From the NCBI RefSeq assembly GCF_003473485.1, contig NC_053043.1:4598001-4662000 (forward strand): 64,000 nucleotides of DNA, in the 5' to 3' direction. The notes under the pieces are model-generated. The model had not been told where the DNA came from, did not search any database, and worked only from the letters and a program-made list of their open reading frames with translations. Below, one piece after another: positions 1 through 11,074 of the stretch. A program made the translations under genes and the position numbers. The stretch comes from Medicago truncatula. Lineage: Eukaryota; Streptophyta; Magnoliopsida; Fabales; Fabaceae. Each line of letters begins with the position of its first letter. Position 1 is the first letter of the stretch.

Positions 1-1228
1 CAAAACCATTTTGCTGTGGAATGGTTTTTGAGTTGTACTCCAAACCCATTTTGCTGTGGAAATGGTTTCCAGAAGCTTCAATCTCATCATCAACACCGTC
101 ATTCATCATCACCACCGTCATCATCACCGTACCGGAATGCCAAAATCATTTTGCTGTGGAAAACCATTAGATATACTTAATGGTTTCCAGCAGTTTTAGA
201 TCTGAAACCGTGAACCTCATGAACACTAAACCACAGAAAATCACATAAACATCATCTACCACTCTCGAATTCATCAATAAATCCAGAAATAAGTTCAGAT
301 CCGTCGTTATCTAAGGCGAAACTAGATCGGAGTTCGTACAGCCTACGACAACAAGATTCGAACCAGATCGAAACAACACTTCAACACAACAACAAATCCG
401 AACCGTATTGGAGAAGAAGACCAAAACGCGAAACGGATCCGTGAAGAACAAGAGGTAGTTTATTTTCTCTTTTTGTTCCGTTTTTTTACTTGTAGATCTA
501 CGCTCGTGTGAGTTTTTTTTGAGAAATCTAAGGCGATATTTGGAATCAACACAAAAAAGGATGTCTAAAACCGTGAAAACTTTTTGATTTGGACGGAGTA
601 TTGAACTCCAGCGCGGTGGTGCCACCGGCGGCCGTCGTGCCGGAATCATCATGTGTGGCCGGAAGAGATGAAGACTCATCTGAATTGTAGAGAGAGAGGG
701 AGAGCTTTATGTTTTAGTGAGAGAAATGTTTGAGAGAGAGGGAGAAGTGTAGAAATGAAGCATAAGATTATTACACGTGTACACTAGATCTGATGGTTGT
801 AAAGTGTTTATGCATGGTGCATAAGGATTTCCTTAGTGCAGCCGAGCTTCATTATAATAATAATTGGTGTTTTTCAATGAAAAGTTACTATATTTAGTTT
901 CCTTAACATGTGTAATATTGCACATGTTAGACAAACTCTAAAGTATATATATGAACTTTCTTCAACTTTGGATGTGAGGTCACCTTGAGCCAATGAGGAA
1001 AAGTGAAGCTATATATTTATTGGGAATTTTAAAGATTGATCAAATAAGCATTGAGATCTAGACACTGTGGAATCTTAAAATGAAACAAAGTTATGCCTTT
1101 GGAGCAAGCAATCGGAGCAATGACCGAGTCATCAAAATACATAAGGGTTTCATTACTTGTGCACTTAAAGAAAATTATTGAAGTTTTGAATTTGAGACTC
1201 TATATTTTGTTCAAGTGATAGTAAAATA
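1..1228. other. Repeat-rich stretch without a recognised gene
   Basis: No convincing coding region is visible. The motif CATTTTGCTGTGGAA recurs three times in the first 170 bases (near 8, 48 and 146), followed by CAT/CAC-rich DNA. A short GC-rich patch at about 597-667 stands out from the AT-rich background, and GA-rich tracts follow at 690-750. The mix resembles the inside of a dispersed plant repeat, but no ends or target duplications were found, so no family is named. Confidence 0.4.
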
Positions 1229-1348
1229 TTGAGACAAAAACTATTTGTAACATGGGCTCTACTATTTCTTTCTGTCTATATATATCCATTTCATATGCAA
1301 TATTTTATCATATTGATAGATTATTTTTTTCAAACACTTCATAAGAAA

Positions 1349-1953
1349 ATGCTGAAACTGAAACCCATGTTCTGGATGTGCTTGATTCTTGTATTCCTCT
1401 CATTATCTTGTCGTGAATCTCGTCCTCTTGGAACCCCAAGGAGTATGAAGAGCAATGAAGCTAGAGATTCACATTTTGGTGACCATGTTGCAAGTCTCAG
1501 GAGATCGTTGTCAGAAATACATGCAGTGGCGGATCTTGAGTTAAATTGTTGGGGGTGCCAAATATATATGAAATATATATTAAATGGTTTCAAAAAATAT
1601 CAATTATTATTAATCATCCTAGTGGTATGGATCGATTCAAATTAGCAATGGAACAGGGGTTCGAATCTCCTCAGAAGCTTTTTTTTAATACAATATTTAA
1701 AATTAGAAGATAAAATTGTAAAAAAAGAGGCATGGAAGTCTCGAACTCATGACAATTAGGATTTTATGGCACCCCCTTTCCACTGGACCAGCTGAAATCT
1801 AGTGATAAAATACAGCTAATATTGTATATAAGAAAAATCTGGGGGATGCCGTGGCCTCCGCCGGCCCCTTAGAAGATCCGCCCCTGAATACATGAAAGCC
1901 CTCGTTTACCAGGAAGACTTAGTCCTGAAGGCCCGGATCCAAAACATCATTGA
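1349..1953 (+). pseudogene. CLE signalling-peptide precursor gene interrupted by a MITE
   Basis: From the ATG at 1349 the reading frame begins MLKLKPMFWMCLILVFLSLS, a typical signal peptide, followed by a polar variable region (ESRPLGTPRS...). At 1523 it runs into a 363-bp element. Past the element (from 1895) the same frame resumes and encodes ESPRLPG, then RLSPEGPDPKHH (1915-1950) and a TGA at 1951-1953. Those last twelve residues match the CLE-domain consensus (R-L-S-P-x-G-P-D-P-x-H-H), which is processed to a secreted peptide ligand for CLAVATA1-type receptor kinases. Without the element and one target duplication the prepropeptide would be about 77 residues, normal for the family. As it stands, translation enters the element and stops at 1645, so the CLE domain is not made unless the element is spliced out. 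An in-frame ATG also lies at 1229, but 1349 fits the family better. Family call is firm; loss of function is inferred. Confidence 0.85.
1524..1886. mobile_element. hAT-type MITE inserted in the CLE gene
   Basis: Ends are near-perfect inverted repeats: CAGTGGCGGATCTT at the left, and CAGGGGCGGATCTT when the right end is read on the other strand. It is flanked by a perfect 8-bp duplication AATACATG (1516-1523 and 1887-1894), the length hAT transposases make. The 363-bp body has no transposase, so it is non-autonomous. It carries a short GGGGTTCGAATC motif near 1655. The perfect duplication suggests a fairly recent insertion. Confidence 0.85.
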
Positions 1954-3557
1954 TTAAGTTGCATAACAAATTCTACTTAAAAATTGTGGTTGGATCTAAC
2001 ACGGTTCTACAAAACCAACTTGTCAAGTGAGACTCACTTAAAAACACTTATATATGTCATCTCTCAACCGATGTGAAACTCTTTTAAGAGAAATATATAG
2101 TCTAGTTTGAATTTTTAATTTATGAAAATAACATTTATAAACATATACGTACTTGTGTTATTTAGACATCTGAGTAACATGTGTATTTCCTTTGTCCCAT
2201 GATATGAATTGTTTTAGTAAACGATACACATGTACTTGATTTGTTGATTTTATAAAAGTTATAACTTAGTTTATAAAATTATTTTTCACTAATGGTATTA
2301 TGACTTACAAGAATTAGGAAAAAAATAGTTAAAAGTGTAATTAAGAGACAAAATTAATACTTATAAAACGAGACATAAAGTGAGACACTTTTTTTTAGTA
2401 CAATGACTTATATCGTTGGACAGAGATTGTTAAAGATTAGATTTGAATGTCTAGAACAATTGTACAACACTTGAATTAAGAGGTTGATACGTTAAATAAG
2501 GTCCCATGTTCGACTTCTTCTGCTAATATTTTTCTCTTCTCTTTAAAAAATATACTAACTAATTGCTTATAAAAAAGTTTACATGAGCTAAATTTTTCAC
2601 GTGCATACGTTTGTTTTTTTTAGGAAACAATTTATATACCATTGTAAAAGAAAAAGAATTATTTATTTATAGCGCTAAGCAAAAGGAATTAACTATTGTA
2701 ACATAAGGATTTTTTTAAGAAACAAGTTTATAATTGTATCATTAACAAATCCACCAATGATTATGTCTAGCTTGATCGTTAAAATTATCGATTGTCTTGT
2801 CTCTCTATAGTTGTGGATGGTCATGACCTAGTTTGTGATTTTGTCTCTTGAATGATGACCAAAAGCCCTCGGAAACAATATTTTAAAAATTTTAACTTTC
2901 TTATTTATGTAAAAAATCTGAGAAGGGTTGAAGAGATGTTTTTATATTATTAAGATGACAATAGTCCCTTTATTTATTTTGGTATTTGTTTATTAATATC
3001 CTCCACCTTTGGTTTATTTAAATACAAATTATTATTTGTCTAAAAAAGATAAATTAGTCCATCAAAATTAACACCAGAGATAATCGAACCTAACTAAAAC
3101 CTTAAGAGGAGCAAATTTCAAGGTCTCAAACAAACACTATCAAGTCAACCCAAGTGGGTTCACAAATTTTGTATATGCATAGAGAGGAAAAAAAAAATTA
3201 TACATGCCATTTAATCAAATTACTTGGTTGAATGCGATCAGATGCATGTTTAAAAATGTTTTATTCTGCTGATATATACAAATTAACTCCATGTACATGT
3301 AGTATATTGTCTTCTAAGAATATATTATATACAGCTTAATCAATTTTAGGTGTAAGTAAATACTCAGTTGTGTACACAGGCAGTTTCAGATCGTGACTAA
3401 CAAATTGAAAAATACATTCTTTGATACTTTAATTTCAATAATTTCTTATATATTTGTTTTTATAAAACTCAAAAAACTTTGTATTTTTATATAGGTAATC
3501 CATTTCATACATAAATACATACAAAAGAAAGTGATCCATATTTGATTCAGTCCATCA
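1954..3557. other. AT-rich intergenic DNA
   Basis: No open frame of note lies between the CLE gene and the end of the purine permease gene. It contains one Stowaway-like MITE (listed separately). The remainder is AT-rich with no recognisable gene or RNA. Confidence 0.5.
2183..2432. mobile_element. Stowaway-like MITE (degenerate)
   Basis: Diverged inverted repeats of about 30 bp face each other: CTTTGTCCCATGATATGAAT at the left, and CTCTGTCCAACGATATAAGT for the right end on the other strand. This resembles the CTCCCTCCGTCCCA ends of Stowaway elements. There is no coding capacity. Flanking TA duplications are not clear. Confidence 0.45.
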
Positions 3558-5118
3558 TCAAATTTCTATCACATCGCTTGAAACCTCAAGGGGAATAACT
3601 TTATCTTCCTTGGCTTTTTTGTCGTCTAAATAATTTTGATAAATATATGAAAAAAATCCCCATATTGCTATTATCAAGGCTATAGATTTGACCCCATCAA
3701 TCTTGTCATGGAAGAACAAAACAGCAAGAATTGAAACCAAGGGTAGTACCAAGGAACCTATTATATTTGCAAATAGTGAAGATACCTCAAATACTAACCC
3801 TAAAATTCCAATGTAACATATTTGCCATGTCACTGAACAACACACTAGAGTGATTATATAGGACTTTTTTCCATTTGCAAATTCCTCCATCTCCTTTTCC
3901 AAAATTTTCCATTCTCCACTTGCAAACAATCCCACAACACAAGCACAAGTAGCAATGAAGGATGGGTAAAATTGCATGTCCAAGATTGCAGAAAATGTTT
4001 CTCTTTTTATAATTTTCTCAAAAGAATATTGCACAAGGGCGAGATATAATGCAAATGCAGCACATGCACAAAGAGTGAAGAGGAAACCAAGTATGTATTT
4101 TTCTCTATGAAGATCCGTTGAGTCTTCAGAAATGGAATCGACGGCAAGCAATGAAGTTGATATGGTAAGGAGGAATACAGAATTGAATATTAATGCTGTA
4201 AACCTTTGAGAATTCAAGAAGAAAGAGAATAATGCATTGAAGGCTAATTCAGTTGAGCATATTAGAGAAAAAGTGGAAAGAGGAAGATATACAAGCCCAT
4301 ATGAATACATCAAGTAAACCCCTTCTACAAGTAAACCAAAACCTAAGTATAGGGCAAAAAAATTTGGTTTGATTATGGAGGAATTATCATTGCTGAACAT
4401 GTTTTTGAATTGATCATGTGGTTTGAAGTAAAATATGAGTGGGAGTAGTAAGGGAAATCCAGCTGATTGAACAAATGATATCATCCATTTGCTCTTACCA
4501 CCTTTGTCATAATATAACCTTTCCAAAAGAAGGGAAGAAGATTGGCCTACCAAAAGGAAAATTATGTAGAGGATTACACGAAACCACCATCTATAATCTT
4601 TTGATCTTGGATCTTGAAGTTGTTGAGTGACAATTATATTTATGTCTGAGTTGGGCACTTTTATGTTATCTACAAATATTCAAGAAAATTGAGATTAATT
4701 TTATAATTTTGTATTTGGTGTTAACAATGGAAACAATAAAATATTGTGCATGTGATAAAAGGATGTTGAGGGATTGGAGAGATAGGATGGATGTTATAAA
4801 TTGATTATGTGATAGAAAAATATAGATGAAGATAAAATGATGTGTCAAATGAGTGTATGAAAATTTGAAGTGTTCAAATATCATTTGTTGATTAGAAAAA
4901 GTTGTTTATAAACATGAAATTTAATTCTGTTTTTAAGCATTACAAACCCTATTGGAGGGGAAAAATAGCATATTTCCATCAATAATTCAACTTTTTATTA
5001 TATGCTAACTTGCACCGAAGTTCCAAATATCTCCCTTGTTATTTTCCTTTAAAAAAAAGTGAGTTTGATTGAGAAACTAACCTGAACTTTGTAGATGTGG
5101 TTCTTGATCCATCTCCAT
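3558..5118 (-). CDS. Purine permease (PUP family)
   Basis: Two exons, 5118-5082 and 4669-3558, give 382 residues. The small first exon encodes MEMDQEPHLQSS and ends at a GTTAGT donor; the acceptor before 4669 restores the frame (DNIKVPNSDINI). The protein has about ten hydrophobic segments, beginning at RWWFRVILYIIFLLVGQSSS. It carries the family motifs LLERLYYDKGGKSKWM and QSAGFPLLLPLIFYF, and a charged C-terminal tail. Length and order match plant PUP transporters, which carry adenine, cytokinins and related bases across the plasma or vacuolar membrane in the drug/metabolite transporter fold. The nearest relatives known to me are the Arabidopsis PUP9-11 type; the substrate here is not known. 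A long-exon-only model starting at MPNSDIN (4658) is possible, but the spliced start looks more like other PUPs. No tandem copy is present. Confidence 0.88.
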
Positions 5119-7180
5119 TAAAAAAGAGTAAATACTATAATAGAGATGATCATATTTGTTTATAAAACATTCCCAAAGAGGCTACAGATGTTTGTATACT
5201 CTATGGATTTTTAATAATGTTGAGCTTACTGATGGGTATGTTGTGGTGCGCTTTATATATATATATGATGATATATATTAACTCTATGGTTGATGAGCAA
5301 GTTGTGCAAGAAATGTTGTACAGCTCAAGGAAAGGTAAGTTTATTGTGTTATAATCATGATGCACCACAATAATGTAATAAAATAATTTTAGATTTATTT
5401 AAAAATTTATTGATGTGATATAAAATTTCAATCAGACGATCAAATTTAAAAAATATATATAAATTAAAACATCATTGGGTTGGGTGGTATAACATTAATA
5501 TAATCTGTATAATTTCATCCCACATCATTATATATTTCTTGTAAAGATATATAAATGTGTCACTTTTTTCAATAAAAATTTCTTTCACACAATCAAATTT
5601 TCTACTTCTAAAATTATTTACTTAATCTCTAAGTTTTTTTTTTTTAGAAACTTAATCCTAAGTTACCACTTCACAAAGTTGTATTATTTTATTTTTAAAT
5701 AGCGATAAACAATTTACTTGATTATACTTTCCCTTTCTTAATTCTTCACAATACCCATCGCCTCTTCTACAAATAAATCATATTGCCTTTTTGTTTTTTT
5801 TTACCTTTTCACCTTCATGAAAAGTTTGGTTCCTATTTTTTTTAAGGGTTAAATTAATTGGTTAAATTAACTCAAATAAATATATTAACTAACGTGTAAC
5901 ATTTTCACTCGTCTGAAATCTTTTTCAATAATTGATCTCCCAATTTTCACCATTTATAAAATTGGTCCTCCTATTTTAAAATTTGAGAGTTTCAGTCCCC
6001 CAATTTTCACCATTTAGTTAAAATATGTGATATATCATGTTATAAAAGAGTTTTTATTTTTATTTTTTATAATTTCATCGATGTTGATTTTTCAATCATT
6101 AGATCATATATCATATTATTTGAAATATATTCCATTGCCGTTTTTTAATTCAGAAATATAGTTGAGGGACCAAAACTATCATATTTTAAAATAGCGGATC
6201 CAAATTTGCAAAATGGCTAAAATAAATCATCAAAATTACAATAAGCCAAACTTTTGTATTTCTTTTTTGTGATTGACCTAGTGACAAATACATCACAAAA
6301 TAAACGGCAAAGGGGGTAGAGGAATTCTGGGTTCAAAACCTTATTTATTTCACTAACTAATGCTTGATAAAAAGTACACATCTACAAACAACGATTTGCA
6401 TTATTCTACCTTCCAAGATATCCCAAGCTTGTGCAAAAGTTGCAGCAGTAGAAATTTTATCAAAGTTTGTATCATCTACACTTTGATGTATTAAAAACAA
6501 TTCTGGGTTGCATCATAATCGATTTAAGTATGTTCCGTTACTTCTTGGAAATCAAACAACGCCTTCATATGAACATGTCACTGATCCCAATTGTTGACAT
6601 AACTTTTGCAGTTGCAAGGAAATTATCATTGAAACTCACATATATATATATATATATATATATATTTTGTGCCCTAAATTTTGGAGACCCAACTATGTAG
6701 AGTTGTTTACACCCTTTAGGGACGACTCTAAATGAGAATGTCTATTATGAGATTAATATGATCACAATACTAAAGAATCTTATTGTTACATCACTTATTT
6801 ATATGATAGTATTTTTTTTAAAAGGATAAAAATGAAATAAAAGAATTATGACTATTTTATTCAGTCCACTTTCTAAACAATATAATGAGAAATTTGTATT
6901 GTCTGTCATGAAACTAATAACTAAACAGAAATAAAAATTGTGTTCCATTACAACTTGTTCACGCCACTTTATTTCATTCCAGTTGCATTATACAAACTGT
7001 TAAAACTTCAATCTGGTTCATTGACACTAAAGCATAACAAATAGAAGACACATTTAGTGAATCCTTACAACAAAAGGACAATCCAAATATAACATATTTT
7101 TCAATAATAATGATAACCAATACAGTAATTTCCCAAAAGAGAAACATATACCCCTTGTGTACTACGTGATGATCTTGTTA
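5119..7180. other. Gene-free, AT-rich stretch
   Basis: Low-complexity DNA with a (TA)n tract at about 6641-6665 and one fold-back repeat (5965-6215). No gene or RNA is recognised. An open frame at 6467-6700 runs through the TA tract and looks like chance. Confidence 0.45.
5965..6215. mobile_element. Small fold-back MITE-like repeat
   Basis: TTGGTCCTCCTATTTTAAAA near 5965 is mirrored by the inverted form near 6170-6205 (GGACCAAAACTATC and TATTTTAAAATAGCGGATCC). ATATATCAT-type sequence lies nearer the centre of both arms. The GGACCAAA ends belong to a style of AT-rich legume MITE seen several times in this window. No target duplication was recognised. Confidence 0.4.
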
Positions 7181-8638
7181 CTACAGAAATGCCTTCAATT
7201 AATGAATCATTTGGATCAATATCAGCTAAAAGGGGTAGATCAACTGCCATAGATTCTAGACTCACACCTTCATCTCTCAGTTTTTTTATTACTTCCTCAA
7301 ACACAAATTGATTCCCTCCATTAGTGAGATGCAAACCGTCACTGCATTTAAGTATAATAATCATATCAAAACCAAAACTATAATACCATAGACTAGTATC
7401 ACAATATTTGATTAATTGGTACTTTAAATTAAATGGTAAATGCTAATATCAAGATTCCAAAGTATTGTAAGAGAAGATAAATAAAGAAGGTAAATTTTTT
7501 GGAAATTAAACCTTAAGTAAACTTTTTCCCATCCAAGGAACCGTTGCATTTTAGTCCAGAGATCAATGAAAGGAATTTGACACTCATTGGCCACAGAATG
7601 CATGCTTTAGCATATTCACCAGCAGCTTCATTTGTCCATTCAGGAAGCCCCTCAGGATTGTTAACTCTTATTTTAAAAGATGGTCTCGTTAACTCTTCAT
7701 TTATGCTTATCTCTCTTATGAATGAACAATAATAAACAAAAATAAATTTTAAAAGATGGTCTTGTTAACTCTTCATTTATGTTTATCTCTCTTATGAATG
7801 AACAGTAATAAACAAAAATAAATAATTGAAGAAATCCGAACTTGTTACTACCGACATAAGTTACCTTAAAAAAGGAGACAATGGAGCGAAGGTTGTCCTT
7901 GTATTCATGTAGAGGAACATGTTGAAAAACATAGCATCTATTAGGAAGACAAGCATCATTTGCCCCAAAAAATATTGTTAAAGCAATTGGAGCAGTTTCG
8001 GTTCCCCGGTCGCTGCCATGTGACACCGGAAAAACCTTTTCCAACACTTTCAGTGCCCATCGTGTGTTATACCCACGATACCCTCTGAACATCACATCAG
8101 CCTGTCACACGAGCTCATTTGATTAAAAAAAACCTCAAAAAGATTTTGAGAAAATCACTTTTGATATTTTAATTTGGGGTACGTTTGTTTCAGCTTAAAA
8201 AAAATAGATTTTGAGTTAAAAGAATCTATAGTTTTTTTTTGTTGAGATTTTTAATAAATCTAAAGCTATTTATGTTTGTTTATTATCATAAAGCTATTTA
8301 TGTTTGTCTAGCGGCGCAGCTTATTGTCCGTTTTTCTTTTATTCATGTGTAATTAATCATTATTGATCTTGTGCTTGTATTTAACATGTATAGCTTTTCA
8401 ACTTGAATGATTTTTAAACAAAAACGAAAATAAAAAACATATATAGTTCATTTTTATTTAAAATCACTCTCATTCAATCTATTACAAAATCTGGAAAAAT
8501 AACCATCAAGAGAAAAACAAGAAATGACATGGAAACATGGTTGGTGACTTACCGTACGAGAGAAATAGTTGGCAAAAGAAGCACCCCATCCTCCAACACC
8601 AAAGGATTCTTCAGTGATTGAATCTGTGGCCTTGTCAT
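7181..8638 (-). pseudogene. Decayed copy A of the tandem GDSL esterase (CPRD49/isoamyl acetate esterase type)
   Basis: Remnants of four of the five exons match intact copies B and C. Exon 1 (from 8638) starts ATGACAAGGCCACA but lacks about 16 bases before GATTCAATCACT. The YLFG part of block I is lost and the frame shifts; only an upstream ATG at 8654 would read on into SITEESF. Exon 2 (8101-7865) is intact and encodes GYNTRWALKVLEKVF and FFGANDACLPNRC. Exon 3 (KRWPTT...TPPPIDE in the other copies) is missing and a 76-bp tandem duplication sits there. Exon 4 (around 7660-7515) has a one-base loss after KACI, shifting the frame. Exon 5 (from 7341) keeps DGLHLTNGGNQ but has changes near its end that remove the shared stop. 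The family is an SGNH hydrolase acting on small esters. Very likely non-functional. Confidence 0.85.
7671..7822. repeat. 76-bp direct tandem duplication inside GDSL copy A
   Basis: The unit starting TTTTAAAAGATGGTCTCGTT at 7671 is repeated from 7747 with few differences (CTCG becomes CTTG, ATGCTT becomes ATGTTT, CAATAAT becomes CAGTAAT). It lies where exon 3 would be expected. The units differ little, so the duplication is younger than the copy's divergence from B and C. Confidence 0.85.
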
Positions 8639-8827
8639 GTTTTGTTATACACAAGTGTGTGTCTTTGATGAGTGAAGTTGAAGAAATGAAAGAATGGACA
8701 ATCCACTATATAGTCAACACAGCAAGCTACATGTGTTAATAAAAAAAAATTAAGATTTCGTAATCAATTCGGGTTTATAAACTTAATGTGATGGAAATGA
8801 AAATTCCGGCTAGTTCTATATTTTTTT

Positions 8828-9010
8828 TAGGCTAAACACCACTTTTCGCCCCCTAAGTTTCAAAATGTTGCGATTTTGGCCCCCTATTAAAAAAAAATGG
8901 CAAAAGTGACCCCCTATGTTTAGGGAAATATGCTCTTTTGACCCCCTAACATAAGGGAAATATGTTTTTTAACCCCTTATCTTTACAAAAAGTTGCGATT
9001 ATGACCCCTT
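8828..9010. mobile_element. One arm of a fold-back repeat (GGCTAAACACCACTTTT type)
   Basis: A run of short direct repeats (CCCCCTAAG, GACCCCCTATG, GACCCCCTAACATAAGGG, each near GGGAAATATG) follows AGGCTAAACACCACTTTTCG. This is the structure of one arm of a fold-back MITE, as at 13.6-14.5 kb. The opposite arm is not seen nearby, so it appears truncated. Confidence 0.35.
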
Positions 9011-9501
9011 TTCATGCCAAAAAATGAATATTTAATTTCTTTGTTTTTTGTTCTGTCTTTGACCCTCTCTTGTACTAAATAAAATAAGGAACATAATTAG
9101 TATGATGGAATAGAATATAATGAGTTTATGTTTTGTTGTTTAGATTGGTACAAAGAAAATGAAATGAAATGAGGTGAAGTATGAAGGAATAAATTTCATC
9201 GTATTTCATCATTTACCTTGAGTTTTGCTCCCATTCAATTTATGCAGAATGGGATGAAATCCTCTTTTTGTTTTATTTTTTAAGTACTAAAAATACTACT
9301 TATCTATATGTTTCTTTCTTAAAAACAACTTTGCAATAGTGTAGTTCCTTCAACAAAAAAAAAAACTTTGCATTAGTGTAATTCTGTAATTAGAGATTAC
9401 TTGGTTAAAACATGCTTTTTTATGTTTGTTTAAACTATTTTAAATTTTAATCGTTCCATCATTAGGACCTTGATCTCTTTTCCACTATCTCATACCAAAT
9501 A

Positions 9502-10398
9502 AGGGCTGGACAAAAACCAGCCATCCGGTCCAAACCGTCCGGTCCGAATGGCCCGTTGACGTGCGGGTCGGTCTAAACGGGTCAGGCGGTCTCAACGGGC
9601 TTGCAGATTCGGTCTTGTATGGATACGTACGGTCGGTCTCGGATGACAGAAATCCAACCACGGTAACCCAATACCGTCCGAAATATACTGAATACTCTAC
9701 AACAATCTACTATATATATGACATATATAGTAAAGAAATTCATTTTTCAAAATAATATGTCTAATCTCACATTCCATTAACCCATTAAAATTGGACACAT
9801 CATTTCCTTGAGACCCACGATGCTGACACATCACATGCTAATACTCTTTCTTTTCTTATTATTACTTATTTACTTCTTCCATTGACAGGTCCCACTCCAC
9901 TTTCACGTTTTCAACACACTTCCCCTTCCTCATCTCTCTTTTCTCTCTCACATAATTCTTCTGGCTTCTTCTTCACCACATAAACAAAACACCAACTCTT
10001 TGTATTTCAATGGAAAAAAGAAATTCATTTTCCAAAATAAAGAAAGAAGAAAGCAACATTCAATTGCAACAAATTCATCATCATTTAATTGTTCTTCCAT
10101 TCTGTTTTAAAGGTTGTAGTTGTTGTTGTTCTGTTGAAGGTTGTTGTTGTAGTTTTCTGAAATTGTTGAAATTTCAGCTTTCCATTTGAATTTTACTTCC
10201 TTTCAAAAGTTTTAATTTTTGATTGATTTAGTAACCGAAAAAACCCACCCATCAAAACCGATATCCGATCTAACCGTAAACCGACGTAACCGTAAACACT
10301 TGCGGACGGGAATGGGCTTAGTTTTTCCATCCGCGAAACCGATTGAAACCGCGATTTCTGGCCCGAAACCGTCCGAGTCCGACCGTTGTCCACCCCGC
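9502..10398. mobile_element. Mutator-like non-autonomous element with gene-like core (probable)
   Basis: GGCTGGACAAAAACC at the left and GGGGTGGACAACGGTC (right end on the other strand) head long, degenerate inverted arms rich in CCGTCCG/CCGAAACCG motifs: about 9502-9690 and 10225-10398. The core (about 9760-10210) looks like a plant promoter and leader, with CT-rich tracts, CCATTGACAGGTCCCACTCC and CTCTCTTTTCTCTCTCAC. This suggests captured host DNA. No convincing 9-bp target duplication was found, so the class call is tentative. Confidence 0.5.
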
Positions 10399-10670
10399 AA
10401 ATATATTATTATTACCCCTCTCATTTACATGAAAGACGTCACTTTTACGGCAACAACTTCTCTATAAGATATTTAATGATAACATGTGTGAAACAATGAC
10501 AGAGTTTCTTGCATTCATTAAAGCAAAATGCCCGAATTGAATAATAGATATAAGCCATGTCAAAATAGATACTAGAACTTGATACAAGTAATTAGCATGC
10601 CAATTTTAACATTTTGGGTCTTATACAGGGAAAGAAACAGTTTTACAGATTTTCTATTTACGTATGGTGA

Positions 10671-10757
10671 TTTTTTTTTTTTGACCGGGGTTCGAACCCA
10701 GATCTTGCATATATTATACATTGTTCATGTCAACTGAGCTAAATTTACGAGGATGTA
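10671..10757 (-). mobile_element. tRNA-derived SINE-like element
   Basis: Read on the minus strand, it has an A-box-like TTTAGCTCAGTTGACATG, then TGCATATAATATATG-like DNA, and a B box GGGTTCGAACCCCGGTC ending next to an A-rich tract. The same arrangement recurs at 61.6 kb (minus) and in part at 52.15 kb (plus). It lacks a tRNA anticodon arm, so it is a SINE-like repeat and not a tRNA gene. Confidence 0.5.
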
Positions 10758-11074
10758 TGGTGATTCTTCTAGAGGTAGGGGGTAATGTTTGAAAATTGCA
10801 CTATATTTTTTTTTTACTAGTTAGTGAAAATAATACAAAAAACTAGAAGAGACTTTATATAAGCTATAAAATTTTAAACATTTTAATAGATAATGTATTT
10901 TAATTCTACATAATAAAGTTTTTAAAAAGTTAAAATGGAAAGAAAAAAAAGTTATAACACATTTTTCCCATTATGTAGCTTAAGCCTTAATGAATAACAT
11001 TCCTCCGTTAAGGTGAACAAATAGAAAATTTAAGGTTTGAATCCGACTTCTACATATCACATCTCCCTATGAAC

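Noticed and set aside
311-679. 122-codon minus-strand open frame near the window start
   Set aside because: Composition follows the local GC patch and T-runs. No domain, splice context or similarity is recognised. It probably lies in repeat DNA.
1524-1886. Idea that the segment splitting the CLE gene is a normal intron
   Set aside because: CLE genes of this type are usually intronless. The segment has hAT-type inverted ends and an 8-bp target duplication rather than GT-AG borders at its edges.
4666-4884. Minus-strand open frame upstream of the purine permease long exon
   Set aside because: It lies in the intron between the permease exons, is AT-rich and Phe/Ile-rich by chance, and has no family features.
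10671-10757. Possible tRNA gene (perfect B box)
   Set aside because: There is no anticodon stem-loop and no pairing acceptor ends. The same sequence recurs as a dispersed SINE-like repeat.
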